A stretch of 39,625 nt of DNA from Clostridiales bacterium. Its GTDB lineage: Bacteria > Bacillota > Clostridia > Oscillospirales > Oscillospiraceae. The translations under genes and the position numbers were made by a program. The stretch lies in contig DYBL01000021.1 of NCBI GenBank assembly GCA_019418625.1, forward strand, positions 1-39,625, written 5' to 3'. The notes beneath the pieces are model-generated. The model saw only the letters and a list, made by a program, of their open reading frames with translations. It did not search any database and had not been told where the DNA came from. Shown piece after piece: positions 30,943 through 38,870 of this stretch; within the stretch, counting starts at the first letter, position 1; every line of letters starts with the position of its first letter.

Positions 30943-31980
30943 ATGGAAAATGAAGTGAAGCTGACGAAGCTTTCCAAGTGCGCCGGCTGCGGCGCCAAGG
31001 TCGGCGCCGGTGTGCTGGCCAATCTGCTGGAGGGCATCCGGGTCCATGAGGACCCCAATTTGCTGGTGGGATTTGACAAGAGCGACGATGCCTCTGTCTA
31101 TAAGGTCAGCGACGAGCTGGCACTGGTGCAGACGGTGGATTTCTTCCCGCCCATCGCGGACGATCCTTACCTCTTCGGACAGATCGCCGCCACCAATGCT
31201 CTTTCGGATGTATACGCCATGGGCGGTGAGCCGAAGCTGTGCCTGAATATCATGGCAGTGCCGGAGTCCATGCCCTCCGAGGCGGTGCATCAGATGCTGC
31301 GGGGCGGATACGACAAGGTGTACGAGGCCGGGGCACTCATTACCGGGGGGCACAGCATTCTGGACGATGAGCCCAAGTACGGCCTGGCGGTGACGGGCTT
31401 TGTCCATCCGGACCGGGTGCTGACCAACGCGGGTGCCAGACCGGGGGACGTGCTGGTGCTGACCAAGCCCCTGGGCATCGGCATCCTCACCACGGCGGCC
31501 AAGGCGGGCATGGCCTCGGCGGAGGGGATCGCCCTGGCGGAAAAGCTCATGACCACCCTCAACAAGTCCGCCCGGGACGTGATGGTGCGCTACCATGTCC
31601 ACGCCTGTACGGATGTGACGGGCTTTGGCCTTTTGGGCCACGCCTGCGAGATGGCCCAGGGCAGCGGCGTGGAGCTGGAGATCGATACCGCCGCTGTGGA
31701 TCTGATCCCCGAGGCGGTGGAGCAGGCCAGAATGGGCGTGCTGCCTGCGGGCATGTACCGCAACCGGAAGTTTGCCGAGGGCTATGTGGACGCCGGAGGA
31801 GTGGAGCTGTGCCGTCAGGATGTGCTGTACGATCCCCAGACGGCCGGCGGGCTTTTGATGGCAGTGGCGCCGGAGGATGCTCCGGCACTGATGGCGGAGC
31901 TCACGCCCTGCGTGCCCAGCGCCCAGCGCATCGGCACCGTGCGTCCCTACGGAGGCGGAAAGCGGATCTTCCTGCGCTGA
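30943..31980 (+). CDS. selD: Selenide, water dikinase (selenophosphate synthetase)
   Basis: Enzyme of 345 residues that makes selenophosphate from selenide and ATP, the selenium donor for selenocysteine, selenouridine and the labile selenium of molybdenum hydroxylases. The active-site segment KCAGCGAKVG has C16 and K19 in place of the E. coli Cys17/Lys20 pair, so it uses cysteine, not selenocysteine. Other blocks are FFPPIADDPYLFGQIAATNALSDVYAMGG (in part: NALSDVYAMGGEP), GGHSILDDEPKYGLAVTG (in part: GGHSILDDEPKYG), and DVTGFGLLGHACEMA. ATG 30943 has AGGAGG upstream. Joined in one operon to yqeC-yqeB, which points to cofactor selenation. Confidence 0.97.
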   Translation: MENEVKLTKLSKCAGCGAKVGAGVLANLLEGIRVHEDPNLLVGFDKSDDASVYKVSDELALVQTVDFFPPIADDPYLFGQIAATNALSDVYAMGGEPKLCLNIMAVPESMPSEAVHQMLRGGYDKVYEAGALITGGHSILDDEPKYGLAVTGFVHPDRVLTNAGARPGDVLVLTKPLGIGILTTAAKAGMASAEGIALAEKLMTTLNKSARDVMVRYHVHACTDVTGFGLLGHACEMAQGSGVELEIDTAAVDLIPEAVEQARMGVLPAGMYRNRKFAEGYVDAGGVELCRQDVLYDPQTAGGLLMAVAPEDAPALMAELTPCVPSAQRIGTVRPYGGGKRIFLR

Positions 31981-31987
31981 AAAAAGA

Positions 31988-32027
31988 AAACCCGGTCCGG
32001 GAGCATCTTTGCTCCCGGACCGGGTTT
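31988..32027. terminator. Long bidirectional terminator after selD
   Basis: Eighteen-base perfect stem (31988-32005 with 32010-32027), loop TCTT. The minus-strand T-tract is the better one, serving the ketopantoate-reductase-like gene. Confidence 0.88.
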
Positions 32028-32031
32028 CAGT

Positions 32032-32946
32032 TTAATAGGCGGCTTCCATCTGCTGGATCTTGCGGTAGAGCCAGTCATTGATGGGGGTGGGGATATGGTG
32101 GATGGCGCCCAGGCGGCGGATGGTGCCGGAGAACAGCTCCACCTCGCTTTTGCGGTGGGCTTTGCCGTCCTGACGCATGGAGGGCTCGCCATCAGCGGGG
32201 AACTCCTCCATCACATGGACCCAGCCCTGGAGGTCCTCCTCGGTGAGGGGGATGCCCTGGGCATTGGCCACGGCCATGACCTCCCGCATGGCGCCCACCA
32301 TGATGCGCTTGGCCTCGGGCTGGCGCAGTCCGCCGTAGCCGCACTCAAATACCATGGCAGTTTGGTTGCAGCCGGTGTTGACCATCAGCTTGCTCCACAT
32401 ATGGCGGCGGATGTCCTCGGGCAGCTCATAGTCCATGTGGATGCGGTCCAGCAGAGCGGTGAGGGCGTGGAGGCGGGCAGGATCGGCCCCGGCGGGTACG
32501 CCCAGAGCCAGATCACCGAAGGGGGAGATGGTGGCCTGATTGCCCACTTTCACGGCGGACATCTTCTGGGCCACGCACCAGACCACCTTCTCGCTGCCGA
32601 AGGCCTGGGACAAAACCTCCTCGCTGGTGATGCCGTTGAGCACAGAGATGATGGTGGTGTCCGGGCCCACCAGATGACGGCAGGTCTCCACTGCGTCCCG
32701 CAGGGCGCCGAACTTCACGGAAAAGAGCAGCAGGTCCACCGGTTCCGTGACCTGAGACGCGTCCTCATAGCGGAAATCGCACAACTGGCCGTTGAGGTAC
32801 ACGCCCTCGCTGCGATAGCGCCGGGTGCGCTCGCTGTCCGCCAGAACGGCCACATGCTCCCGGCCCAGGCCCTGGGTGAACAGGTGGGCATACAGCACGC
32901 CCAGTGCACCCAGGCCGATGATGCCGACGGTTTTGATCTCTTTCAT
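32032..32946 (-). CDS. 2-dehydropantoate 2-reductase family protein (PanE/ApbA-like)
   Basis: NAD(P)-dependent reductase of 304 residues. The dinucleotide-binding start VGIIGLGALGVLYAHLF (residues 7-23) has GxGxxG. The family blocks VSVKFGALRDAV-like LLFSVKFGALRDA near residue 73, and SVLNGITSEEVL near residue 101, are present. The C-terminal helical domain has MWSKLMVNTGCNQTAMV (with the catalytic-type Lys) near residue 185. Ketopantoate reduction is the family activity, but no other pantothenate gene is near, so the real substrate may differ. ATG 32946 has AGGAGG upstream. It lies downstream of the radical SAM gene, separated by a hairpin. Confidence 0.88.
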   Translation of the reverse strand: MKEIKTVGIIGLGALGVLYAHLFTQGLGREHVAVLADSERTRRYRSEGVYLNGQLCDFRYEDASQVTEPVDLLLFSVKFGALRDAVETCRHLVGPDTTIISVLNGITSEEVLSQAFGSEKVVWCVAQKMSAVKVGNQATISPFGDLALGVPAGADPARLHALTALLDRIHMDYELPEDIRRHMWSKLMVNTGCNQTAMVFECGYGGLRQPEAKRIMVGAMREVMAVANAQGIPLTEEDLQGWVHVMEEFPADGEPSMRQDGKAHRKSEVELFSGTIRRLGAIHHIPTPINDWLYRKIQQMEAAY

Positions 32947-32971
32947 AGGGGACCTCCTTTTGATGATGGAA

Positions 32972-32999
32972 AACGGCGGAAGGATGTCCCTCCGCCGTT
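32972..32999 (-). terminator. Hairpin between the radical SAM gene and the reductase gene
   Basis: Stem AACGGCGGA (32972-32980) with TCCGCCGTT (32991-32999) and a ten-base loop; a short TTCC tail on the minus strand. Confidence 0.6.
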
Positions 33000-33004
33000 G
33001 CGTT

Positions 33005-33892
33005 TTATGCGATCTGAACCAGATACTTCAGGTCATAGGGCTCGTAGACCACTTTTTCGTAGGCGTCCACATCCAGGAGGGTGCCGTCCCAGTCGGAGTG
33101 GATGTCTCCGTTCTGCTTGATGAGGATATCATAGAGGATATCGTAGGTGACGCCGTCGGCAGGATCGGTCTCCACGATGGTGGAATAGGGCAGGGTCTTG
33201 TGATAGGTCAGCTCCATGCCCTGATAGTCGAAGTGGAAGCCGCAGCGCATCCGGCAGCCGTCCAGACCCGTATAGCGGGCGACCTTTTTCAGATCCTGCA
33301 GGATCTTGTCGCCCTCTTCCTCATAGAGGTTTTCCGGGGTGGTGGCGGTGTAGTCGAAGCGGAACTGGATAGAGGCGCCGGGGATCTTGTGGAAGCGGTC
33401 CAGATAGGGGACCAGACCCTCGGCGGGATAGTTCTTGTAGAGCACGCAGTTGACCCGGAAAGGCACCGGCAGACGGGCCAGCAGGGTATCGTTGGATTCC
33501 ACCACATAATGCTGCATGTGGCGGGATACATTGATGCAGGTGATCTTGTGCTTGTTGCGCTCGGCAAACGCCAGAATGTCCTCCTCGGACTGATGCTCAG
33601 ACACGGGGAGGGTAGTGTTGATATAGACCTTGTGGGTAGTGGGGATCTCATCGAGCATGCGCTGAAGCGTCTCCAGGTCTGCAAAGGGCTCGCCGCCGGT
33701 GAACACAAAGTCGCAGTTGGGCGTGATGGCGTCCATACGGCGGATGCTCTTGCAGATGTTGTCGGCAGAGAAGCCAGTCAGGTCTGCGTACTCCCCTTTG
33801 TTGATACAGAAGGGGCAGTGGTTTTTGCAGTCGTAGGGGACGAAAATCGTCACCGTAGCGCCGCCTTCCCGGGTTTTATAGGGATGTTTCAT
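33005..33892 (-). CDS. Radical SAM protein of unknown function
   Basis: Protein of 295 residues with the radical SAM cluster motif CKNHCPFC (C-x3-C-x2-C, near residues 23-30) in VPYDCKNHCPFCINKGEY, and FTGGEPFADLETLQRM near 65-80, the SAM-binding GGEP. Beyond the core are INTTLPVSE, and a later GCRMRCGFHFDYQG segment with two cysteines that could bind a second metal site. It does not match MoaA, QueE, NrdG or pyruvate formate-lyase activase by visible motifs, and I do not recognise a named subfamily. ATG 33892 is preceded by AAAGG. It has its own promoter at 33979-34007. No obvious peptide substrate gene is adjacent. Confidence 0.85.
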   Translation of the reverse strand: MKHPYKTREGGATVTIFVPYDCKNHCPFCINKGEYADLTGFSADNICKSIRRMDAITPNCDFVFTGGEPFADLETLQRMLDEIPTTHKVYINTTLPVSEHQSEEDILAFAERNKHKITCINVSRHMQHYVVESNDTLLARLPVPFRVNCVLYKNYPAEGLVPYLDRFHKIPGASIQFRFDYTATTPENLYEEEGDKILQDLKKVARYTGLDGCRMRCGFHFDYQGMELTYHKTLPYSTIVETDPADGVTYDILYDILIKQNGDIHSDWDGTLLDVDAYEKVVYEPYDLKYLVQIA

Positions 33893-33978
33893 GATGATCG
33901 GCCTTTCAAAAAGTAAAATCAAAGGCCTGCACGCAAAAACTGCGTGAAAAGCCTTTCAAATTTTCATGTCAATTCCTT

Positions 33979-34007
33979 ATTGTAATGGATTTTTCCCATA
34001 AGGTCAA
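33979..34007 (-). promoter_or_regulatory. Promoter for the radical SAM gene
   Basis: Minus-strand TTGACC (34007-34002), a 17-base spacer, TACAAT (33984-33979). The leader to the gene (about 80 bases) contains a CACGCA/TGCGTG hairpin and repeated GAAAGGC motifs. Confidence 0.75.
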
Positions 34008-34050
34008 GAGAAAATACGAAATTCCAAATTCCGCTGGAACCATGAAGGAC

Positions 34051-34079
34051 TGTACAAAAAAGGGGAATCCTGTTATAAT
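34051..34079 (+). promoter_or_regulatory. Promoter for the FHA-RodA/PBP pair
   Basis: TGTACA (34051-34056), a 17-base spacer, extended -10 TGTTATAAT with TATAAT at 34074-34079. About 40 bases to the ATG at 34115. Confidence 0.78.
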
Positions 34080-34114
34080 CAACTTCGATTTCAACAAAAA
34101 AGGAGGCGGACGGC

Positions 34115-35935
34115 ATGGAAGCGGTGCTTGCGCCCGTACAGTCTTTTTTTGATGCTCTGGCGCTTTTTCTGGCGGAGCACCCGCTGGCAGGGGAGGGATT
34201 CACGGCATTTGTCCGTTTTTTGTTCCCTGCGCTGGCTGTTTTGATTCTATACCGGGCAGTGCGGTCCCTTTTAAAGATCCCGCACACGCCGGAGATCTGG
34301 GGACAGCTGAGTCTGCCCAACGGCACGCCCATGCAGCTGACCCATTGGGAGAACATCATCGGGCGCAGTGTGGCGGCAGATGTGCGGCTGAACTACCCCA
34401 GTATTTCCCGTCAGCATGCGGCACTGTGCCGGGGCGAGGACGAGGCGTGGACACTTTACGACCTTGGATCCAAGGGCGGCACGCAGATCAACGGCAAGCC
34501 GGTGGAGGGCTCGGCCCCTGTGCGGCTGGGCGATACCATCACACTGGGCGGTGTGCCGCTGCTGTTTTTGCCCCAGACGGTGGCTGAGCGGGAGGAGCTG
34601 GACGAAAAGCGCCGCTCCGAGCGGCCTGCCGCCATCTGGCCGTCGTTTTTATGGCTGACGTTGTTCCAGGTGCTCACCTGCGTGCAGCTGATCGTCGCCG
34701 GCGGCGGCGCGGACGCGGCCCAGATCACCCTTGCCTTTTTGGGGCTGACGGTGGTCATGTGGCTTTATTTCGTGGCGCTGCTTTGTACCCGGTGCGTGGG
34801 ATTTGAACTGGAGACCATCGCCTTTTTCCTCTCCACGCTTTCTCTGGCGGTCACGGCCTCCAGTGTGCCGGAGAGTCTTTTCAAGCAGTTTCTGGCCATC
34901 TTGCTGGGCCTCGTCCTCTTTTTGGTGCTGGGGGTCTTTCTGCGGGACCTGGGACGGGTGCAGAAGATCCGCTGGGTCATGGCTGCTGCGGCTATCGGCC
35001 TGCTTGGCATCACGCTGGTGATCGGCAGCCGCAAGTACGGCGCGGTCAACTGGATCTCCATCGGCCCCATGTCGTTCCAACCCTCGGAGATCGCCAAGAT
35101 CTGCTATATTTTTGCCGGCTCCGCCACGCTGGAGCGATTGTTCCGCCGGCGGAACCTGACGCTGTTCATCGTGCTGACCGGCGTCTGCATCGGCCTTTTG
35201 GGCATTATGAGCGACTTCGGCACGGCAGCCATTTTCTTTATCACGTTCCTGGTCATCGCGTACCTCCGCTCCGGGGACTGGGCCACGCTGTCGCTGATCT
35301 GCGGCGGCGCGGTGTTCGGCGCAGGCATCATCGTCAAATTCAAGCCCTATATTTTGAGCCGCTTTGCCTCCTGGGGCCATGCCTGGGAGGCGGCGTCCAC
35401 CACCGGCTATCAGCAGACCCGCACCATGTCCGCGGCAGCTTCCGGCGGCCTTTTGGGCATGGGACCGGGAGAGGGATGGCTCCATAAGATCCCGGCAGCG
35501 GACACAGATCTGGTGTTTGGTATGCTGTGCGAGGAATGGGGACTTCTGATCGCACTGCTGGCGGTGGGGTCCATCATAACGTTGGCACTGTTCTCCATCC
35601 GGGCCGCCCGGGTGGGCCGCTCCAGCTTCTATACCATCGCCGCCTGCGCCGCAGGCTCGCTGCTGGTGTTCCAAACCTGTCTGAACGTGTTCGGCTCTGT
35701 GGACCTGCTGCCCCTGACAGGCGTTACGTTCCCCTTCGTCTCCAACGGCGGCTCGGCCATGATGTCCGCCTGGGGGCTGCTGGCCTTTTTGAAAGCAACG
35801 GATACCCGGGAAAACGCCAGCTTTGCCATTCGCAGTGCCCCGGGACGGCGGATCACGGAAGAGGCCCGGCGGCGGGCAGAGCCGGTGGGCGATCCCTTTG
35901 CCAGGGAAGAGGAGGCACGGCATGAAGAAGATTGA
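34115..35935 (+). CDS. FHA domain-RodA/FtsW fusion protein
   Basis: Membrane protein of 606 residues joining an N-terminal cytosolic FHA domain to a SEDS (RodA/FtsW/SpoVE) peptidoglycan polymerase. One hydrophobic segment (about residues 28-48) precedes the FHA part, seen as IIGRSVAADVRLNYPSISRQHAALC (in part: GRSVAADVRLNYPSISRQHA) near 86-106 and the YDLGSKGGTQINGKPV strand near 114. The SEDS part has about ten membrane segments with NWISIGPMSFQPSEIAKI (in part: IGPMSFQPSEIAKI), DFGTAAIFF and the final GVTFPFVSNGGSAMM block. FHA domains read phosphothreonine, so Ser/Thr kinase control of wall synthesis is likely. It overlaps the PBP gene by 14 bases. ATG 34115 has AGGAGG upstream. Confidence 0.92.
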   Translation: MEAVLAPVQSFFDALALFLAEHPLAGEGFTAFVRFLFPALAVLILYRAVRSLLKIPHTPEIWGQLSLPNGTPMQLTHWENIIGRSVAADVRLNYPSISRQHAALCRGEDEAWTLYDLGSKGGTQINGKPVEGSAPVRLGDTITLGGVPLLFLPQTVAEREELDEKRRSERPAAIWPSFLWLTLFQVLTCVQLIVAGGGADAAQITLAFLGLTVVMWLYFVALLCTRCVGFELETIAFFLSTLSLAVTASSVPESLFKQFLAILLGLVLFLVLGVFLRDLGRVQKIRWVMAAAAIGLLGITLVIGSRKYGAVNWISIGPMSFQPSEIAKICYIFAGSATLERLFRRRNLTLFIVLTGVCIGLLGIMSDFGTAAIFFITFLVIAYLRSGDWATLSLICGGAVFGAGIIVKFKPYILSRFASWGHAWEAASTTGYQQTRTMSAAASGGLLGMGPGEGWLHKIPAADTDLVFGMLCEEWGLLIALLAVGSIITLALFSIRAARVGRSSFYTIAACAAGSLLVFQTCLNVFGSVDLLPLTGVTFPFVSNGGSAMMSAWGLLAFLKATDTRENASFAIRSAPGRRITEEARRRAEPVGDPFAREEEARHEED

Positions 35936-37292
35936 GCGAAGGACCCTGGTGTGCCTGGCTTTGGCGCTGTGCCTGGCGGCGGGCGTATGCGTGTTTATCG
36001 GCAAGTACCTGCTCTATGGCGGCAGCTGGGCCTCCTCGGCCTTTAACCGCCACCTTTATAATACGGACGGCCAGCTTTCAAGCGGTACGGTGCTGGACCG
36101 GGACGGAGACGTGCTCTCCACCGTGACAGACGACGGAAAGCGCACTTATTATGATAATGTGGATGTCCGCAAGGCCACGCTCCACGCGGTGGGAGACCTG
36201 CAGGGCAACATCGGCACCGGTGCCCTCAACGCATTTGCCGATAAGCTCACCGGTTACAATCTGCTCAACGGCGCCTTTGGCGCCGACGCCGGCAGCGACC
36301 TGTATCTCACCATCGACGCCCGCTATAATTACGAGGCGTATCAGGCGCTGGGCGGTCATGCGGGTACTGTGGCGGTATACAATTATAAAACCGGCGAGAT
36401 CTTGTGCATGGTCTCCGCACCCAGCTATGATCCTATGAACGTGCCTGCGGACATCGAGACCAACGACCGCTATAAAGGCGCCTATATCAACCGTTTTCTC
36501 TCCTCCACGTTTACGCCCGGCTCCATCTATAAGACCGTGACGCTGATGGCGGCTCTGGAGGAGACCCCGGACCTTACCCAGCGCACCTGGACCTGTGAGG
36601 GCTCCGTGCAGATCGGGGAGGAGACCATCATCTGCTCCGGCACCCACGGACAGCAGAATATCGGCGACGCCTTCGCCAACTCCTGCAACGTGGCCTTTGC
36701 CCAGATCGCGGCAGAGCTGGGGGCGGACACCATGCAGAAATACACGGAGCAGGCGGGCCTTACGGACAGCTACTCCGTAAACGGACTGCCCACAGCTGTC
36801 GGCTCGTTCCAGTGGGAGGGCATCACGGACGGCCAGCTGGGCTGGGCCGGTGTGGGCCAGGGGCAGGATCAGATCAACCCCTGCGCCATGATGGTGTACA
36901 TGGGTGCCATTGCCTCCGGCGGCAAGGCGGCGGAGCCGTACCTCATTGAAAAGACCGTCTCTGCGCTGGGGCTTCCGTCCCTGCCGCATTTTACCAAAAA
37001 GAGCGGGCGGCTCATCGCCTCGGACACGGCGGCCACGCTGGCCGATATGATGGCGGAAAACGTACAGAAGACCTACGGCGCCAGCCGGTTCCCCAATATG
37101 GACATCTGCGCCAAGTCCGGCACTGCCGAGGTGGGGGAGGGAAAGACGCCCCACGCCTGGTTTACCGGCTTTTTGCGGGGAGAGGATACTCCGTACGCCT
37201 TTGTGGTGCTGGTGGAAAACGGCGGCGGCGGAAGCGCCGTAGCCGGTACGGTAGCCAGCCGGGTGCTGGATGTGATCGTGAACGGATACTAA
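35922..37292 (+). CDS. Penicillin-binding protein (PbpA-type transpeptidase partner of the SEDS protein)
   Basis: Monofunctional transpeptidase of 456 residues, membrane-anchored by one N-terminal helix (about residues 7-27). Active-site motifs are S201-I-Y-K204 (nucleophile), S254-C-N256, and K398-S-G-T401. The N-terminal part has SGTVLDRDGDVL and TLHAVGDLQGNIGTG (in part: HAVGDLQGNIG), as in the PbpA group of Actinobacteria and Clostridia, which is coded next to RodA/FtsW. The start ATG 35922 lies within the 3' end of the SEDS gene, so the two are coupled and probably form one polymerase-crosslinking complex. Confidence 0.94.
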   Translation: MKKIERRTLVCLALALCLAAGVCVFIGKYLLYGGSWASSAFNRHLYNTDGQLSSGTVLDRDGDVLSTVTDDGKRTYYDNVDVRKATLHAVGDLQGNIGTGALNAFADKLTGYNLLNGAFGADAGSDLYLTIDARYNYEAYQALGGHAGTVAVYNYKTGEILCMVSAPSYDPMNVPADIETNDRYKGAYINRFLSSTFTPGSIYKTVTLMAALEETPDLTQRTWTCEGSVQIGEETIICSGTHGQQNIGDAFANSCNVAFAQIAAELGADTMQKYTEQAGLTDSYSVNGLPTAVGSFQWEGITDGQLGWAGVGQGQDQINPCAMMVYMGAIASGGKAAEPYLIEKTVSALGLPSLPHFTKKSGRLIASDTAATLADMMAENVQKTYGASRFPNMDICAKSGTAEVGEGKTPHAWFTGFLRGEDTPYAFVVLVENGGGGSAVAGTVASRVLDVIVNGY

Positions 37293-37327
37293 AAAAGACC
37301 GCTGCTATCAAGCAGCGGTCTTTTTTT
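37291..37327. terminator. Bidirectional terminator between the PBP gene and the MATE gene
   Basis: Stem GACCGCTGCT (37297-37306) with AGCAGCGGTC (37311-37320), A-run before and T-run after. Confidence 0.92.
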
Positions 37328-38708
37328 ATGCGATGCCGAGATGGTGTTTGAGTTTTCGCATGGTGATGGCGATACACAGGAAATGTACGCTGGCCGTAAC
37401 GACCCAGGAGACAGGATAGGACCAGTAGATCACGTCCACGGTGTGGTAAGCCGGGTTCTGGAACAGCACGGAGATCCACACCAGACGCAGGGCGCAGGCG
37501 CCCACCAGCGTCACGATCATAGGCAGCACGGAGTAACCGATGCCCCGCAGGGTCCCCACGCACGAGTCCATGAAGCCGCAGAGCACATAGGTCACCGCCA
37601 CGATCTTCAGGCGGACCAGTCCGGCCTCGATGACGGCGGGGCTGGGGGAGTAGAGGGAGAGCAGCTGGGGACCGAAGAGGTAGGTCAGTCCGCCCAGCGC
37701 CAGCCCCAGCACCAGCACGCATGCCTCCACCCGGATCAGGATCTTCCAGATGCGGTGATAGTTGCCGGCGCCCATATTCTGACTGGTGAAGGAGACGTTG
37801 GCCTGATAGAAAGCGTTGAGCGCCACATAGATAAAGTTTTCAATGTTGCTGGCGGCGGAGTTTCCGGCCATGACCGTCTCGCCGAAGCCGTTGATGGAGG
37901 CCTGGATCACCACGTTGGAAAGGGAAAAGAGAATGCCCTGTACGCCGGCGGGCAGGCCCACCTGCAAGATCTGACGCAGCTTGATCTTGTCGAAGCCCAG
38001 ACTGTGCAGATCCAGGTGGATGGCGCCCTGCTCCTTCATGAGGCAGCGGACCACCAGCGCGGCGGAGATGCACTGAGAGATGACGGTGGCCAGAGCTACG
38101 CCTGCCACGTCCAGCTTCATGACGATCACGAAAAAGAGGTTCAGCACCACATTGACGATGCCGGCAAAAAACAGGTAGAACAGCGGCCGCTGGGTATCGC
38201 CCACGGCACGCAGCAGCGCCGCGCCGAAGTTATAGAGCATGGTGGCGGCCATGCCGGCAAAGTAGATGCGCAGATACAGCGTGGCAAGGTCCAGCACGTT
38301 GGCGGGGCACTGCATCCAAACCAGGATCTGTCGGGCGCCGACCACGCCTACCACGGTCAAAATGAGGCCGCTGCAAAGGCCCAACAGCATGGCGGTATGG
38401 ACCGTCTTGCTCAATCCCGCGTCATCCTTGGCACCAAAATGCTTGGCAGCCAGGATGTTGGCGCCGATGGAAAGCCCCAGGAACAGGTTGGTCAAAAGGG
38501 CGATGAGGGAGCTGTTGGAGCCCACCGCTGCCAGGGAATTGTCTCCGGCGAAGCGGCCCACAACGATCACATCCGCGGCATTGAACAGGAGCTGCAGCAT
38601 GCTGGAGCACATGAGCGGTACGGCAAAGCGCAGCAGCTTTGACAAAATGGGGCCGTTGCACATATCGATTTCATAGCTTTTGGAAACTTTGACCGCCTTG
38701 GCGGACAT
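37326..38708 (-). CDS. MATE family efflux transporter
   Basis: Twelve-helix multidrug or metabolite exporter of 460 residues. The start is typical of the family: an acidic/polar N-terminus, then GPILSKLLRFAVPLMCSSMLQLLFNAADVIVVGRFAG (in part: LQLLFNAADVIVVGRF). Later it has the repeat half GLPAGVQGILFSLSNVVIQASI (in part: GLPAGVQGILFSLSNVV) near residue 240. Substrate cannot be told. ATG 38708 has GGGAG upstream; the open frame runs further but is not family-like. A single-gene unit. Confidence 0.93.
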   Translation of the reverse strand: MSAKAVKVSKSYEIDMCNGPILSKLLRFAVPLMCSSMLQLLFNAADVIVVGRFAGDNSLAAVGSNSSLIALLTNLFLGLSIGANILAAKHFGAKDDAGLSKTVHTAMLLGLCSGLILTVVGVVGARQILVWMQCPANVLDLATLYLRIYFAGMAATMLYNFGAALLRAVGDTQRPLFYLFFAGIVNVVLNLFFVIVMKLDVAGVALATVISQCISAALVVRCLMKEQGAIHLDLHSLGFDKIKLRQILQVGLPAGVQGILFSLSNVVIQASINGFGETVMAGNSAASNIENFIYVALNAFYQANVSFTSQNMGAGNYHRIWKILIRVEACVLVLGLALGGLTYLFGPQLLSLYSPSPAVIEAGLVRLKIVAVTYVLCGFMDSCVGTLRGIGYSVLPMIVTLVGACALRLVWISVLFQNPAYHTVDVIYWSYPVSWVVTASVHFLCIAITMRKLKHHLGIA

Positions 38709-38820
38709 GGTGGATCGCTCCCTTGCAGATATTTTTGCTCCCTCTGCGGAAGCAACGCTTATTCTAACATGTCTCTTATGGGATTTCCAGAGCGTTTTCA
38801 CAGGTTCTTAACATTTTTTC

Positions 38821-38853
38821 AAAAAAACGACAGGCTCCGGCGGGAGCCTGTCG
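38821..38853 (-). terminator. Terminator after the MetQ/NlpA-type gene
   Basis: Stem CGACAGGCTCC (38828-38838) with GGAGCCTGTCG (38843-38853); minus-strand seven-T run. Confidence 0.9.
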
Positions 38854-38870
38854 CAGCGGTGTATGGGAGA

